Counted from the first letter of the stretch, positions 1 to 12,713 are shown. The stretch: 64,000 bases of DNA from Lytechinus pictus (GCF_037042905.1 NW_026974141.1:7481001-7545000), one strand, 5' to 3'. Translations and numbers: made by a program. The notes: a model not told the origin generated them from the letters alone.

Positions 1-418
1 AGACTCCGTTTAATGATCAAAAATTCTCTTCATTTATGCTTTGCTGTCTTCTTTCATCCGTTTACTTTCCCACTTTTATCTTTTTCTCATCTTTTTTTTT
101 TCAATATACTTGGAAATTCAAAGGATGGGACCCCCTTAGGGTTAGATGGAAACATGTCATACAACAAACCAATCATCTTTTGCACAATTTGCAAGAGAAA
201 ACAGAGGAAGAAAACTCTGTTTGAGGCCTCTTTTCAGGCTGGAAATTCACCTATTTTATCAAAATATTTTATTCAAAAGAATTAACCAATATAAAAGAGT
301 AACGTTTACTCTTTCCTATGGTACAAAAATAATGAATTTCACTCAAAGAAAAAATTGTTAAATTCTTTGAGAAAAAAGTTTCACAATTCACGAGATTTTG
401 TAGGGATATTAAAAATAA
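1..418. other. No gene seen
   Basis: AT-rich sequence with short overlapping frames that carry no recognisable domain. Confidence 0.6.
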
Positions 419-600
419 TTTAAACAACGCTGTTTACTAAATGGATCGCACAGTAGTTATTTAAACAGTTTAAAATCGTAATAAGTGTTTAAAATCGTAA
501 AAAAGGGTTTAAATTCAAATATTTAATTATCAACAATTTAAGCATGGTTGTTTAAGATTTTAAACACTTGTTTAAACTGTTTCCAATAAGTTGGAAAAGA
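419..600. repeat. TTTAAAC-rich palindromic repeat
   Basis: AACAACGCTGTTTACTA and repeated GTTTAAAC phrases match the element at 39.4 kb; another block is at 1625-1745. Confidence 0.6.
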
Positions 601-1026
601 GGTTTCTGCGGGAAAAAAACGGTGTAACTTAAATTAAAAGCAGGGGTTATATTTCTTAAGTCCCTAAAAAGTACGAATGAATGAATGAATGATTAAATAA
701 ATAAATAAATAAATAAGTAAATAAAAGACAATAAAAATGACAATAACAAAATCAAAAAGTAAAAAAAATCAATATAAATAAAGTGAGACATGAAAAATTT
801 AAAATGAAAGTGATAACGTAAACTTTTCTCCGTCTATTACTATAGGTGGACAATGCAGCAGGCTATTTTGAAACTTCTTCACTGACATTACTATAAAGTA
901 CCGAAGCGATGAATGACAAAAAACTTTTTTATTCTAATTCAGCGGTTTTTGATACCATAATTTAGGTAGAGCATGATGAAAAACACAACCAAAATTTGGT
1001 GGGAATCAGACCATGGGGCCCTGAGA

Positions 1027-1156
1027 TTATGACCTCATGAATACATAATTAGCCCCGTTTAAGTCAATGTATTATTGGCATGGTTCTAAATGTTAGAAAC
1101 CATGCCAATAATACATTGACTTCAGTGGGGCTAATTATGTATTCATGAGGTCATTT
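1027..1156. repeat. Near-perfect 130-bp hairpin
   Basis: TTATGACCTCATGAATACAT through GGCATGGTTCT is followed, after a short loop, by its inverse, with a few mismatches in the CCCGTTTAAGTC region. It lies inside the larger inverted repeat at 0.9-1.93 kb. Confidence 0.82.
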
Positions 1157-1159
1157 CTA

Positions 1160-1596
1160 AAGCCCCCATCACACTTATTCGGAATCAGCAGGAATCAAGC
1201 AGAAGCTGGAAAGAAAAAATATTCAAAAAATCTAGAAATTTTTTGGGAGGAACTTATGAATTCATCAAACTGGAGTTGAAATTCAGTAAATTGACCAGGT
1301 GTATCATCATACACTAGTCAAAATGAACCGCAATGGAGTCAGATTGATAATTCGTGCTACGTTCTTGGACATTCTAGGGGCATTCTAAATATCCTGACTG
1401 CATTCTGAGTGCATTCGAAATATTTTTGTCATTTCTTTTGGCCGTCCCGAAGGTTTTGGTCATGTTCAAAACATTCGAGGGATATTTTCGAACGGTGTTC
1501 GAAGTAGATTAAAATGACCAACTGGTGGTCAAACAATAGTCCTTTCATTCACTCAGGCCAATTCTGCTTGATTCGGAATAAGTGTGATGGGGGCTT
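1160..1596. mobile_element. MITE with AAGCCCCCATCACACTTATT tips
   Basis: AAGCCCCCATCACACTTATT at the left and its inverse AATAAGTGTGATGGGGGCTT at the right. A third partial copy of the tip sits at 1772-1805. Target duplication not resolved. Confidence 0.65.
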
Positions 1597-2104
1597 ACCA
1601 AGAATATGATTACTTTGGTATTGTTTACACTGTAAAAACACTGTTTAAACTGTCAAGCAATGTTGTTTAAGCCTGTCACTCTAACAACTGTTATTTAAGG
1701 TTTTAATCAAGTTGTTTAAACTGTAAATTTAATTGTTTTAAAAGTATATATTGATCCAATTTTTATTCAAATATGCTTGATTCGGAATAAGTGTGATTGG
1801 GGCTTAAGGGTCCCCATGGACCGATTCCCACCAAATTTTGGTTGTAAGTATTTTTCATCATGCTCTACCAAAATGTGATATCAAAAATGAAAAAAAAAAA
1901 AAAATTGATGACGTCACACTTCGGTACTCTTATCACATCAGGAGCATTCCATGGAAAGACTTGTCGGACGTTTCATCCGACATGTTCCGTTTTATCCGAC
2001 AGTTAACAAAGAAACGGTGCCTCTTAGCCAATCAAAATCAAGGAAAGTTGTCATATCTGACAATTTGCCAGACAAAGGCTTTGATAGCATACCATCCTGG
2101 TGTG

Positions 2105-2250
2105 TGTTTCATAAAGCTTTACGTAAGTTAAGAGCGACTTTAAGAACGACTGGTGATCCTTTATTGTGGTAAATGGTATATTAAGCGCGTAAGAAAGGTT
2201 CACCAGTCGTTCTTAAAGTCGCTCTTAACTTACGAACAGCTTTATGAAAC
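2105..2250. mobile_element. GTTTCATAAAGC hairpin MITE, copy 1
   Basis: Starts GTTTCATAAAGCTTTACGTA and ends with TTACGAACAGCTTTATGAAAC; inner arms contain GTTAAGAGCGACTTTAAGAA and its inverse. Confidence 0.78.
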
Positions 2251-2628
2251 GGCCCACTGGTCTGTTTAAACAATGCTTTCTTTCTTAAAATTTGAATCGG
2301 GAAAGCTAAACGCAACTTCTTCACTTGAAAAGTGTTAGTGTTAGTGGTTATCCTAATATAGTGGAAAGGTCATTTTCGGTTGTTTTTTTATTAGGTTTCA
2401 TCTTTAAAAAAGTCCTGTGCATAATAAAAAGAATTATGTGTACTATATAATAATATATAATAATATCGAATCTACTTGGCAACCTGCGAAGGAAAATAAA
2501 GTACATTAATGAAATACACGTTTACTTCTCAAGGCCAAAATTGTGGTCTTAATTCATTTTTTTCTTCAACTTTCGAGTCTATGCAACTGTATTCTTAACA
2601 GTATTATTTACCAATCAGAATTGATTAA

Positions 2629-3105
2629 AGGGGAAGTTCACCGTGAAGAAAAATTTGTTATTAAAATAGCAGAAAAAAATGATAAAAGATATTAGTGATG
2701 GTTTGAGAAAAATCCATTAAAGATTAAGAAAGCTATTAGAATTTTAATTTTGGGAGTTGTGACGTCATAAACGAGCAGCTGCTTCATAAGTTATGTCATA
2801 TAATATGCATAAATTTCATATTTTGGTTCGTGATGACCTATTTTTGTTTTAGTTTTAGAAAACGGTGTGATATTGATATACTGGAGGTACAGTAAATACC
2901 ATTCTCAACTTTCTGAGAAAATAACATTTAATTGATGTTTACCATACGATAAGTAGAGAAGCTGCTCGCAATTGACGTCATAAATCAATTCAAATAGTTA
3001 AAACTCTAATAACGTTTTTATTCTTTAATGGATTTTTCTCAAACATTTTTTAATATATTGTCTGTTATTTTTACAATAAACTTTTTGTCAGGTTGAACTT
3101 CCCCT
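2629..3105. mobile_element. TTAA fold-back MITE, family C
   Basis: TTAA at 2625-2628 and 3106-3109; tips AGGGGAAGTTCACC and GGTTGAACTTCCCCT. Inner arms share GAGAAAAATCCATTAAAGA and its inverse. The tips resemble families A and B, suggesting a common transposase. Confidence 0.82.
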
Positions 3106-3109
3106 TTAA

Positions 3110-4216
3110 TGAATGCGATTGTTTAAAAACTGAAACCCGAAGAGCTACAGATAATTTGATTATTGTGACTTTTGACAAATATGGCTTGATTATAATTTTT
3201 TATAAACATATTCCACCTCTCTTCACTTTTTTTCTCGTTCTTCTCATTATTGTTTTGTTTCTTTGAAACTTTCCTAGACTAAAACTAATTCTTTCATGTC
3301 TAGTCTTTGAATTAGCCCGTAAATCTTGGCATGGTACTGTTGACACACATAGCTCAATTTATATAACTGCTCCTCGAATAGCTGGGTAACTGATGAACTA
3401 CATGTAGTTTGAAAGATGCTTTCATCGGCCGTTTCTCCAATCTCCAGTCACCTATAAGACTAATCATCAGCCGCGAAGGAGACTTTCTCCAAGTACCGTT
3501 GACCAGTGAGAGTTAAAATACTGCAGTTCACAAAGCCTCGGTGCGCCGTAGAGGGCGGAATTCAGGATCTCCTATATTGTGCATTGACTTCCCCACGCTC
3601 TCGAACACTATTTTGGAGAATCTTCTCACGCTGTCATGGGAGATGAGGACTTTCTAGCCCTTTTCTAGAAGCCTCACATTTGCTCCTGTCTTAATATCTG
3701 CAGAGGGCTAGAGTTAGGATCGTAACAGAGTTGTTGGCTCAGAATACGATGTGAATTAGGGTTTATTTATTTTGGGAGGCCAGGTTTATGTCTGGCTTAA
3801 CGTACAGATTTTCCATCGGAGCAATTGCCTCCGTAACAAATGTCATGGAACCCTTATTGAAGCCTGTTGAGGCAAGAGTTAAAACATGAGGAATATGTTC
3901 GAAAAGTATCCAAAAGGGATATGTACATGGGTGGGTGCAGCGGATGGGCCCCCTACGATCTTTCAAGTAGTGAGCAAATAAGAAAAATAAAAATAAAAAA
4001 AAATAAAAGGAGGGAGAAAGAGATAGGAAAGAAGTGTTTAAAAAAGAGAGAGATCTTGGTCGTGCAATTTTATGATACCCGTATAATATCTGAAAAAATA
4101 GTATATATTTTTTTACGAAACAAATTTGCAAGGAGAAGTTAAACCAATAATATCAGGTCAACTTCTTTCTTTCAAAATATCAAGGTACATCCCCTGTGGA
4201 TGGCATGAAGACAGCA
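3110..4216. other. No gene seen
   Basis: Moderately complex unique-looking sequence. Frames of about 90-120 codons at 3763-4142 on both strands overlap one another, have biased composition and match nothing I know. Confidence 0.55.
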
Positions 4217-4490
4217 GGGCCCTGTCTTACAAAGAGTTACCATTGATCCAATTAATCGTAACTCTATGGAAATCCATCAGTGTCATAATTTTTTCTACAG
4301 GAAATTTGCAAACTGTCCTTTGTAAACAAAGGAGAACACACCAAATTGTCCAGAAATCAATGAATTTATGGATATGCATTCATATCTAGATTTTTTTATA
4401 ATAAACATGCATTTTATATGTTGACTTTGCTGGCTTTCCATAGTTGCGATTGATTGGATCAATCGCAACTCTTTGTAAGACGGGCCCCAG
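4217..4490. mobile_element. GGGCCC-tipped MITE, copy 1
   Basis: GGGCCCTGTCTTACAAAGAG and its inverse at the right; each end has an inner GATTGATCCAATCAATCG-type palindrome. About 270 bp. Confidence 0.78.
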
Positions 4491-4976
4491 GAAAGATGGT
4501 TGAGAGTAGCAGGCCCACATCCAAGGAGGAAGGGGGAGGGTCAGGGGTCCATCTGAAGCCCATCCAACCCCCCCCCCTGTTTCCGCGGCCCCTGAAGATG
4601 TCGCCTAAGCAAGGATGCGAGCTGAAGTGATATTTCCCAGATTTTGATAGGATTGAAAAAAATCAGGCTTGACTAATGTGATGGCAGCTCGAAGAACGTT
4701 ACTCAATGAATATTTCTTATTCTGTTTTCTGTAGTATTAATGAAATTCATATTTGAAAGCACTGTTCACAAATATACATGTATGTTCAAGTTCACAAAAT
4801 GATATACGGTATTTGTACCAGTCGTACAAAATACTAACACCAAGAATAGGATAAATTATAGAATTATAAAAAAACACTATCGGATATTCCATAATCGGGG
4901 TCATCGAGTGCTCAATCAGACAAAACCTGAGGGGTAGTTTAAAACATAGCCGAGGTTTCATTTTCCCCATATAATA

Positions 4977-5452
4977 AAATGATCATCAAATCTCAATGTC
5001 AGGTAACTATGAGACGCCGATTGTACCACTATTATTTAGAACAATTATTTGTTATACAATCATTTTTTATCAAATAATAACAATTATAACTAATGAAAAA
5101 CAAATAATCATTATTGTAAATATAGAAAAACAAATAATCATTATTTATAAATAATGAAAACAAAATCATTATTTATAAATAATGAAAAACAAATAATCAT
5201 TATTTATAAATAATGGAATGTCGAACTATTATTATTTACAAATAATAAAGTATGACTTGGAATTATATATGAATAATTAGAAATGTTATTTTATATAATA
5301 GTAATTATTTACAAATAAAATGTAAATTATATATAAATAATTGTTATTATTAAATAGATAATGATTGTGTAACAAATAATTGTTCTAAATAATAGTGGTA
5401 CAATCGGCGCCTCATAGTTACCTGACATTGAGGTTTGATGATCATGAATGAT
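4977..5452. mobile_element. AT-rich fold-back element with internal repeats
   Basis: ATGATCATCAAATCTCAATG at the left and CATTGAGGTTTGATGATCAT at the right; long arms include GATTGTACCACTATTATTTA. The centre (about 5090-5215) has tandem ~32-bp units of AACAAATAATCATTATTTAT. Confidence 0.78.
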
Positions 5453-5478
5453 TATACACTCAGCAAAATGATTATACA

Positions 5479-6480
5479 CTCAGCAAAAAAAAGTTCTTGG
5501 ACACTTATAAAAGTTACAATATTCCATATAGATATTTGATTAAAGGCAAATTATTGTATGTCAACATGACCAGACAATATTCCTCTTCCAGTATGACATG
5601 ACATTTTCATGTGAACAGTCATGCATGGGTGGTTAAATGCTTTAAACAATAGCAATGTCAGTAAAAGAAAATTGCAAGAAATGAATCAGTCAGTGCATGG
5701 CTGGTTACAGGCATTTAACAATAGCAATGTCAGTAAAAGAAAATTGCTAGCAAACGATCAGTCATTCTTTCAGTTGTGAAAGTTTGTGTGGCATAAATAT
5801 CCATTAAACGATAAAAGCAATCTTAAAGTCAAATACCACTCTAATAGTGAAGAGAAAGTTATCCACCTTGGATGCATCACTATTCCACTGGAATTTTAAG
5901 TCAAAGTTAGTCGATGAACAATATGTCAAATTTCAGTATCTTGGCATAAGCAAAAGAAAATTATCCTTATCCTCCTATCTACTGCAGGGGTGGTGGCCCT
6001 AAGTCGACCACTCCAAGGACGATCTCTAACTTCATTAGTAGCCAAAGACCGCTGGTTCAAATTTAAAATTGTTGTTGGTGGAACTTGGAAATATCGAGCC
6101 ACTTGTCTAAATGACTGCCCAGACTGCAACATTCCTATTGCTCTTGCATGCTCTTGGTTGGAAAGTTTCATCTTGAAAGTGAGTGTCCAAATGATCCATC
6201 TCATTATGCATCTCATGATGCATCCCTAAGCATTCAATTCAAATGATAAACGCATGTTGAAATTGCTGAATGTATGCCTACAGGATGGCCATGATCATTA
6301 GCATTTGAATGGTCCATTTCTTGCAATTTTCTTTTACTGACATTGCTATTGTTTAAAGCATTTAACCACCCATGCATGACTGTTCACATGAAAATGTCAT
6401 GTCATACTGGAAGAGGAATATTGTCTGGTCATGTTGACATACAATAATTTGCCTTTAATCAAATATCTATATGGAATATA
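5479..6480. mobile_element. Tc1-type deletion derivative with long inverted repeats
   Basis: Left end ACACTCAGCAAAAAAAAGTT follows a TA and is typical of Tc1-like tips. About 140 bp of arm (from ATTCCATATAGATATTTG) recurs inverted at 6299-6480, with the last ~45 bp of the right tip deleted. The interior retains part of a transposase. Confidence 0.78.
5926..6216 (-). pseudogene. Tc1-type transposase, N-terminal fragment
   Basis: About 80 residues match the N-terminal helix-turn-helix of Tc1/mariner transposases: KLSNQEHARAIGMLQSGQSF, RQVARYFQVPPTTI, then DRPWSGRLRATTPAVDRRIR, the usual linker between the two DNA-binding subdomains. The DDE catalytic domain is absent. A remnant in a non-autonomous element, not a functional enzyme. 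Confidence 0.8.
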
Positions 6481-7401
6481 GCATTCTAATTCTAAGCATT
6501 CTAATATCGCGGTCACACCGATGGAACAAATTTCCAGACAGCAATCAAAACTATAACGTTAGGGACGCACTATTGGATATCCAGAGGGGGGGGGCTGGAA
6601 GTCCCCCCAAGATTGTGATGTGTTTTATTTTGCCTGTTTTTCCATTAAAATAAAAAGAAATACATAGCCAGCAATTCACATTCACCTTCAATATCAAAGA
6701 CAGACATTCGCTTTGTCAGTCTGGAACATGAAGACTACGTATTTCTAATGTCACGTTCACACTGACGTAACAAACTGCAAACGATCAAAACTATAACGTT
6801 ATTTCCAGTGGCATAGGCATGCACTATCGATCGGTTTGCAATCGGTTTCGTTGGCTTGACTGTGGCATAATAGTTTCCATCATATCGAATCAATGCCAAT
6901 AAAAAAATCGTTTATTGATATAATGTAAGCACATGACTACGGCCTTGTGAATGAGTATGATAATGAAATAATTTTTCAGGACCGCAATTATTGTCGAGGT
7001 GCATGTTTTCATTTCATGTTCATTTCGTTTGTTTCAAAGTATTCTAAATCAAGGAGTAATCAAATCGAAGGTAATTGACATTGGTTTCAGAGTTTTGGTC
7101 GGTTTTTCACGGCTTTACCGTTGATTCCCTGTTGTCGCTGTGGTTTTTTGATGCTGATGCTTGTATACCGGAGCCTCTTTCACAAATATTTGTAATCAAA
7201 AGAAAATCCTAAAATGAAATGCAATTTAATTTTTGGCCGATTAGACGCACTTGGGATCTAAGTTTGTTGCCTCTACGAATTGCGGGACACTTGATTTGTG
7301 CACATATGATAATATCAACGATTCAAAAAGTCTGACGCTGTTAGTGGCTGCCAGACCCACGATCAATTGGGCAAAATGAATTTTCGGATGATTTCTATAT
7401 C

Positions 7402-7674
7402 TGGGCCCCGTCTTACGAAGAGTTACGATTGATCCAATCAATCGCAACTATGGACGGCCAGCAACGTCAACATATATTATGTATGTTTGTTCAAAATATT
7501 TTTCTAGCTATGATGTATATTAATGCATTCATTTTTTCTTGAAAATTCACTGCACTTCTCTTTGCATACAAAGGACATTGTGCAAATTTTTCAAAGAAAA
7601 AAGTTATGACTCTGATGGATTTCCAAAGAGTTACTGATCGGATCAATCGTAACTCTTTGTAAGACGGGGCCCTG
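7402..7674. mobile_element. GGGCCC-tipped MITE, copy 2
   Basis: GGGCCCCGTCTTACGAAGAG at left and TTTGTAAGACGGGGCCCT at right, in opposite orientation to copy 1 (the CCAGCAACGTCAACAT segment is near the left end). Confidence 0.78.
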
Positions 7675-8140
7675 ATTTCTATTACGAACAATAAAATGTG
7701 ATTTAAAAAAAAAAGAAGACATTTTTCAACAGGCTCCTACACACACATCCATCTTTCACTATGATATGTCATTGTTCTTTATACAGTTATCATATTTAGT
7801 ACAACTCCTATTTTGTAAGACTTAGTATATAGCCCGTTGACCATGACCATTAAATGGCTAGCGTTTGGAAACAAGGTGCGAGCGATAGTCTATTTGGCTG
7901 GTTGAGTGTGTGTGTGAGGGTGCGTGAGGGAGAGAGTGTGTGTGTGTGTGTGTGTATTTGGAGGCAGTTTGTGGTTAAAGAAGTGTAGACAATCAACATT
8001 TGGTTTCCAATGAATAGAATTTAGATTTTTCATCTTTAGTTTAATTATTCTCATCATACCGTCATCCAGTGTCCACCAAAATTCGAAGTGATTCTGAACA
8101 GGAGGGTCAGACAAAAAAAACAAGTGGAATGCCTCTGGCC

Positions 8141-9089
8141 GTCTCACCTGCATCACGCGATTCAATATAGCAGCAGTGCTGATTTTGAAAACTACTATAA
8201 CTCGCACAAGATGTTCAGTGATACTTGGTTACTCTTATTTCCACGTTTTATGAACTAGACCAATACACTTATAGAGATATGATGGCAATTCAACAAATAC
8301 CCCCAACGTGGCCAAAGTTCTTTGACCTTACATGACCTTTGACCTTGATCATGTGACCTGAAACTCGCACAGGATGTTCAGTGATACTTGATTACTATTA
8401 TGTCTAAGTTTTATGAACTAGACCAACACACTTTCAAATTTATGGCTGTAATTCAACAAATACCCCAATTTGGCCAAAGTTCATTGACCCTAAATGACCT
8501 TTGACCTTGATCATGTGACCTGAAACTTGCACAGGATGTTCAGTAATACTTGATTACTATTATGTCCAAGTTTCATGAATCAGATCCATAAACTTTCAAA
8601 GTTATGATGGTAATTCAACAGATACCCCCAATTCGGCCAAAGTTCATTGACCCTAAATGACCTTTGACCTTGGTCATGTGACGTGAAACTCATGCAGGAT
8701 GTTCAGTGATACTTGATTAACCTTATGTATAAGTTTCATGAACTAGGTCCATATATTTTCTAAGTTATGATGACATTTCAAAAACTTAACCTTAGGTTAA
8801 GATTTTGATGTTGATTCCCCCAACATGGTCTAAGTTCATTGACCCTAAATGACCTTTGACCTTGGTCATGTGACATGAAACCCAGGCAGGATGTTCAGTA
8901 ATACTTGATTAACCTTATGGCCAAGTTTCATGAACTAGGTCCATATACTTTCTAAGTTATGCTGTCATTTCAAAAACTTAACCTCAGGTTAAGATTTGGT
9001 GTTGACGCCGCCGCCGCCGCCGCCGTCGCCGCCGCCGCCGCCGTCGGAAAAGCGGCGCCTATAGTCTCACTCTGCTATGCAGGTGAGAC
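8141..9089. repeat. ~162-bp tandem array with DR1 motifs and (GCC)n end
   Basis: Bounded by GTCTCACCTGCAT (8141-8153) and its inverse (9077-9089). Inside are about five diverged units sharing CAGGATGTTCAGTGATACTT and a TTTCATGAACTAG phrase. TGACCTTTGACCT, a perfect DR1 half-site pair, begins at 8333, 8495, 8658 and 8850. A (GCC)n block at 9004-9044 precedes the right end. Confidence 0.82.
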
Positions 9090-9169
9090 AAAAAATCAGT
9101 ATTTATAATGAACATGACTAAATATTTTCAGTCAGAGAAAATGGATAAAGGCAATTGGAAAGAAATTGC

Positions 9170-9377
9170 TGTAGGGCAATTCGATAGAATATGTACGTCC
9201 GACCCCCTTATATGTGGGACCTTCATGAAATTTTCTGTCTCTGATTTCTTGATCTTTTTACAGTCTGTAATTTTCTCAAAGAACCATGACTTGGTCAGTT
9301 TATGAAGTGAAGTAGGACTTGGAAAAATGGGGGTCGGACGTACAAAAAGGTTGATCATTTTATGGAATTGCCCTATA
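9170..9377. mobile_element. Small MITE with TAGGGCAATTC tips
   Basis: TAGGGCAATTCGATAGAATA and its inverse GGAATTGCCCTATAA; inner GTACGTCCGACCCCC and GGGGGTCGGACGTAC. The paired open frames on both strands here are by-products of the palindrome. Confidence 0.75.
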
Positions 9378-9379
9378 AT

Positions 9380-10210
9380 TTTTCACATGTATACGGACTC
9401 GTTCGGAGTTCTCGAGAAAAAGTACTTGTACGAACATTATGAGGGATCAATAAAATAATGTCCTCATTCGCACGTTTAAAATCATAATTACCGTGATGAC
9501 AGGGGACACGGAAGCAGAGAGGGGAGGGGGGGGGGCTGGGGTTTCAGCGCTCACTTTTTTCCCAAAACTGTGTACAAAAACGTAAAAATGACCATATGAC
9601 TGTGATTTTTTTGCATTGTCAGCCCCCCCCCCATCACTTTGAAAACCGTTCCGGGACCCCCGGATTAAACTTGCGTTCAGATGGGGGGGGGGGGGGGCTC
9701 GGGCAGCACTTCCCCCTTAAAAAGATCCCCGATTAAGAAAAACAAAGAAAGATGAAGAAAAGAAAGATCCGGAAAAGGGGAAATGGTTAAATATGAAACT
9801 ATATATTGTTTATCGATCATAAAATTTGATTTTTATTTTCAAAATGTAAAAAAAATCCCGCAACATTGTGGATATTCTCCAATTGTCCAATATAAACCAC
9901 GTTGTGCCCACTCATTTTTTTTTTTAACTTCGCGCTATTGTCTAATCATGGAGCTCTAAAACACAATAGCTCCATGGTCTAATTAGATTGATGTTGCATT
10001 ATGTCAATCGTGAATAAAACAAACCGGCCTCGGTAGCCAGACAGTATACTAATCATACATGATTAGCCAGGGGTGGTGGCACATCAGGAGTGGGGGCACC
10101 ACCTCCTACGACCTTTTCAGTGACACAACATTTGCTTCGGGCTTTGTTTCGCCTAAGATATAGGGTTAGGGTTTGGTTTGCAATAGGGTTTTATGTTAGG
10201 TTTACAGTTA
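9380..10210. other. Gene-free stretch with G/C tracts
   Basis: 9490-9700 is hAT-like debris with several G or C runs. 10157-10214 has irregular TTAGGG/TTTAGG-like phrases, too degenerate for telomeric sequence. Confidence 0.55.
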
Positions 10211-10498
10211 GGATTAGCAGGGGTGGATCCAGGATTTTCCAAAGGGGGGGGGGGCAAATTTTTTGGAGGAAAATTTTGACAAGCCAAAGGGTTTTCAACC
10301 ACAAAATTAAGGATATTTCGTAACCAAACAAATTTGACAAGGCCCCCCCCCAAAAAAAAAAAAAAAATGTCTTCAATTTCTAAAGATGGGGCACATCTCT
10401 GTTTTAATGGCATTTTTACATTACAAAATTTTAATTTTGTTTCTCAAAAGGGGGGCACGTGCCCCCTGTGCCCCCCTCCGGGATCCGCGCCTGGGTTT
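10211..10498. repeat. hAT-like G-tract element, diverged
   Basis: Left CAGGGGTGGATCCAGG and right GGGATCCGCGCCTG are inverted tips; G tracts lie inside. No clean 8-bp duplication was found. Family membership rests on tips and internal similarity. Confidence 0.6.
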
Positions 10499-11395
10499 AG
10501 GATAGCGTATAGTGTTAAATCCAGGGCTGACGTCGGCCATTCCATTAATGTGTGGAATTTGCAGCGGAGCAATTGTCACGGAACCAAGTTTTCAATCAGT
10601 TAAAAAGGAAAAAAATAAGGAGGATAAAAGAGGGAGAATTAGAAAGAAAGAAGATTATAACAAGAAGAATATTGGGCGTGTATCTCTGTAACATCGCCTT
10701 TATTCAATTGAAAACGGACGGGCTCAACTTGTCCCCCCCCCCCACCCCCTCCCACTTCCATGCGCCACCCCTTTAAATAACAAGGTGGGAACTTTAGTAA
10801 TCAAGAATTTATTAGTTCTTCTAAATGATGTTTATTAATCAAAATATTACGCCCACAAGAAACATTATCTGCGATTGTTATAGGACCCTAAAATAATAAG
10901 CACAAATTACTTTTCACTGTCTGTTTAAAATTACAAGGACAATATATATTTCAGCTGCCGGATAAAGTTTATTAGAAACTAAAGGCCATTTTTTCAAGGA
11001 CAGTCAGTGATTCATATTTTGCATTATGGACATTGAATTCAAGTAAAATTGAAAATAAATCAGAGTGAACCATTATACCTAACGGTCCTGCACTGTATTA
11101 CATCCAGATCCAGAACTAGTACTGCAGCATATATAAATTGATAAGACAAATAGATGATATATGAATATAAAATCTAATAAGAAAGCACCAAAACACTCTA
11201 TTCGAATAAAAGAAAAGTCAAGGACTTTTATTTATTTTGTGTGTTACCTTGCTCCGTTGAAATACATGTAGATCACTGTGAACATTAAATGAGAAGCTTA
11301 TAATGACGTCGCACCCAAATGTTTACTATTTAAAACACATGAAAAAAAAGTTTATTATTTTATTCGGTGAAAATATTATATTCATGCATACATGC

Positions 11396-11883
11396 AATGG
11401 CGGATCTACGCGTAGGAGGTAATGGGGTTTCACCCCCACCCCTTGGGCTGCCATGTAATAAAAAGTATTGACCATTTTGCAGTCAACCCTTTTTTGTGCT
11501 TTTCAAATTTCTCGGTACCAATATTACGTTCAATTTATAGTGATGTTAGGATATTGAATACCGAACAAATAACAAAGAAAAATTTTATTAGATTTTTTTT
11601 GCTTTGCTTTTTAATTATTTACACAGAATAAACAAGACATAACATTTTTGCATGATACATTGTTTTAGGCATATATATATTTTTTTGTTTTTTGTTAGCT
11701 AATATTGAATTTATCTGGCTCCATTTTTTTTTTCAAATCCCCCTTGACATTGTCAAAGAATTCTCTGTAGTAATTTCTTTTCCAAAATCTGATAATGTTT
11801 TAATGTGTTTTCTTTTTTTTTGCTTGTCAAATTTGTCGGTCAAACCACTACCTTGAAATAAAAATAGCCAGATCCGCCCCTGA
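11396..11883. repeat. hAT-like element fragment pair
   Basis: CAATGGCGGATCTACG at the left and CCAGATCCGCCCCTG at the right are inverted tips of the GGATCC-type family. Flanks share only ACATG, so pairing of the two ends is tentative. Confidence 0.5.
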
Positions 11884-11976
11884 CATGTTTTATACATGTG
11901 TACATGGGCAATGATAGCAAACCTGAAATGTGGTGTCATACATTTGTATATATTCAACTGTTCAAAGAGGATTGTG

Positions 11977-12090
11977 CAGGGGCGGATCCAGGATTTTCCA
12001 AAAGGGGGGCACATTTTCCTGATGAAAATTTGACAAGCAAAAAATAAAAAAAAATAAATAAATAAAAATGAGGTCCTCAATTTCAAGGGA
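11977..12090 (+). repeat. hAT-like left end only
   Basis: CAGGGGCGGATCCAGGATTT then a G tract and TGAAAATTTGACAAGC; no matching right end nearby. Truncated copy. Confidence 0.55.
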
Positions 12091-12446
12091 GTTGTTTTAT
12101 TCAATACTGCAAAACTTTGGGATGTCAGAAGCTAGTTTTTCTTCGTTCGATTTTAATTAAACTTAAAATAAATGAATAATCAATATATAAATAATTATTA
12201 TGATAATAATAAATAGAATAAAATTGTGACTAAGAAAAAAAATGAGAAAGATTGAGAGAAAAAGGTTTTAAATGTCATTCTTGTATCTAAATGAAAAGTA
12301 GATTCTGTATATGTTTTAAAACGCCTTTTTGCTCGTTCTCTTTGTTCCCTCGCATTTTTTAAAGTTTTTTTTCATAGAGTTTTTTGCCCTGTACGCCATG
12401 TTTGGCCTCTCAAAATGTTCATCATTAAGTCATTAAAAATTGTATT

Positions 12447-12713
12447 GGAGCGTTGTGGCCCAGTGGATTAGTCTTCGGACTTTGAAACAGAGGGTCGTGG
12501 GTTCGAATCCCAGCCATGGCGTAATTTCCTTCGGCAAGAAACTGATCCACAATGTGCTGCACTCAACCCAGGTGAGGTAAATGGGTACCGGTAGGAAGTA
12601 ATTCCTTAAAAAGCTGTGTGCGCTATGAACGTCTAGCTTAGCCGGGTAATATAGGAGCGCCTTGAGCACCTAACAAGGTGGATATGTGCGCAATATAAAT
12701 ACCCTATATTATT
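12447..12713 (+). mobile_element. tRNA-derived SINE, subfamily 1
   Basis: Full-length copy nearly identical to those at 18.7 and 28.1 kb, with A box, B box (GGGTTCGAATCCC), conserved body and CCCTATATTATT tail. High similarity among copies suggests recent activity. Confidence 0.88.

Larger units (their letters stand above)
897..1930. repeat. Composite inverted repeat
   Basis: About 125 bp at 897-1022 (AGAGCATGATGAAAAACAC, ACCAAAATTTGGTGGGAATC) recurs inverted at 1808-1930. Between them are the 130-bp hairpin and a MITE at 1160-1596. No coding content. Confidence 0.72.

Noticed and set aside
10157-10214. Interstitial telomeric repeat
   Set aside because: TTAGGG-like phrases are irregular and interrupted; no tandem register.
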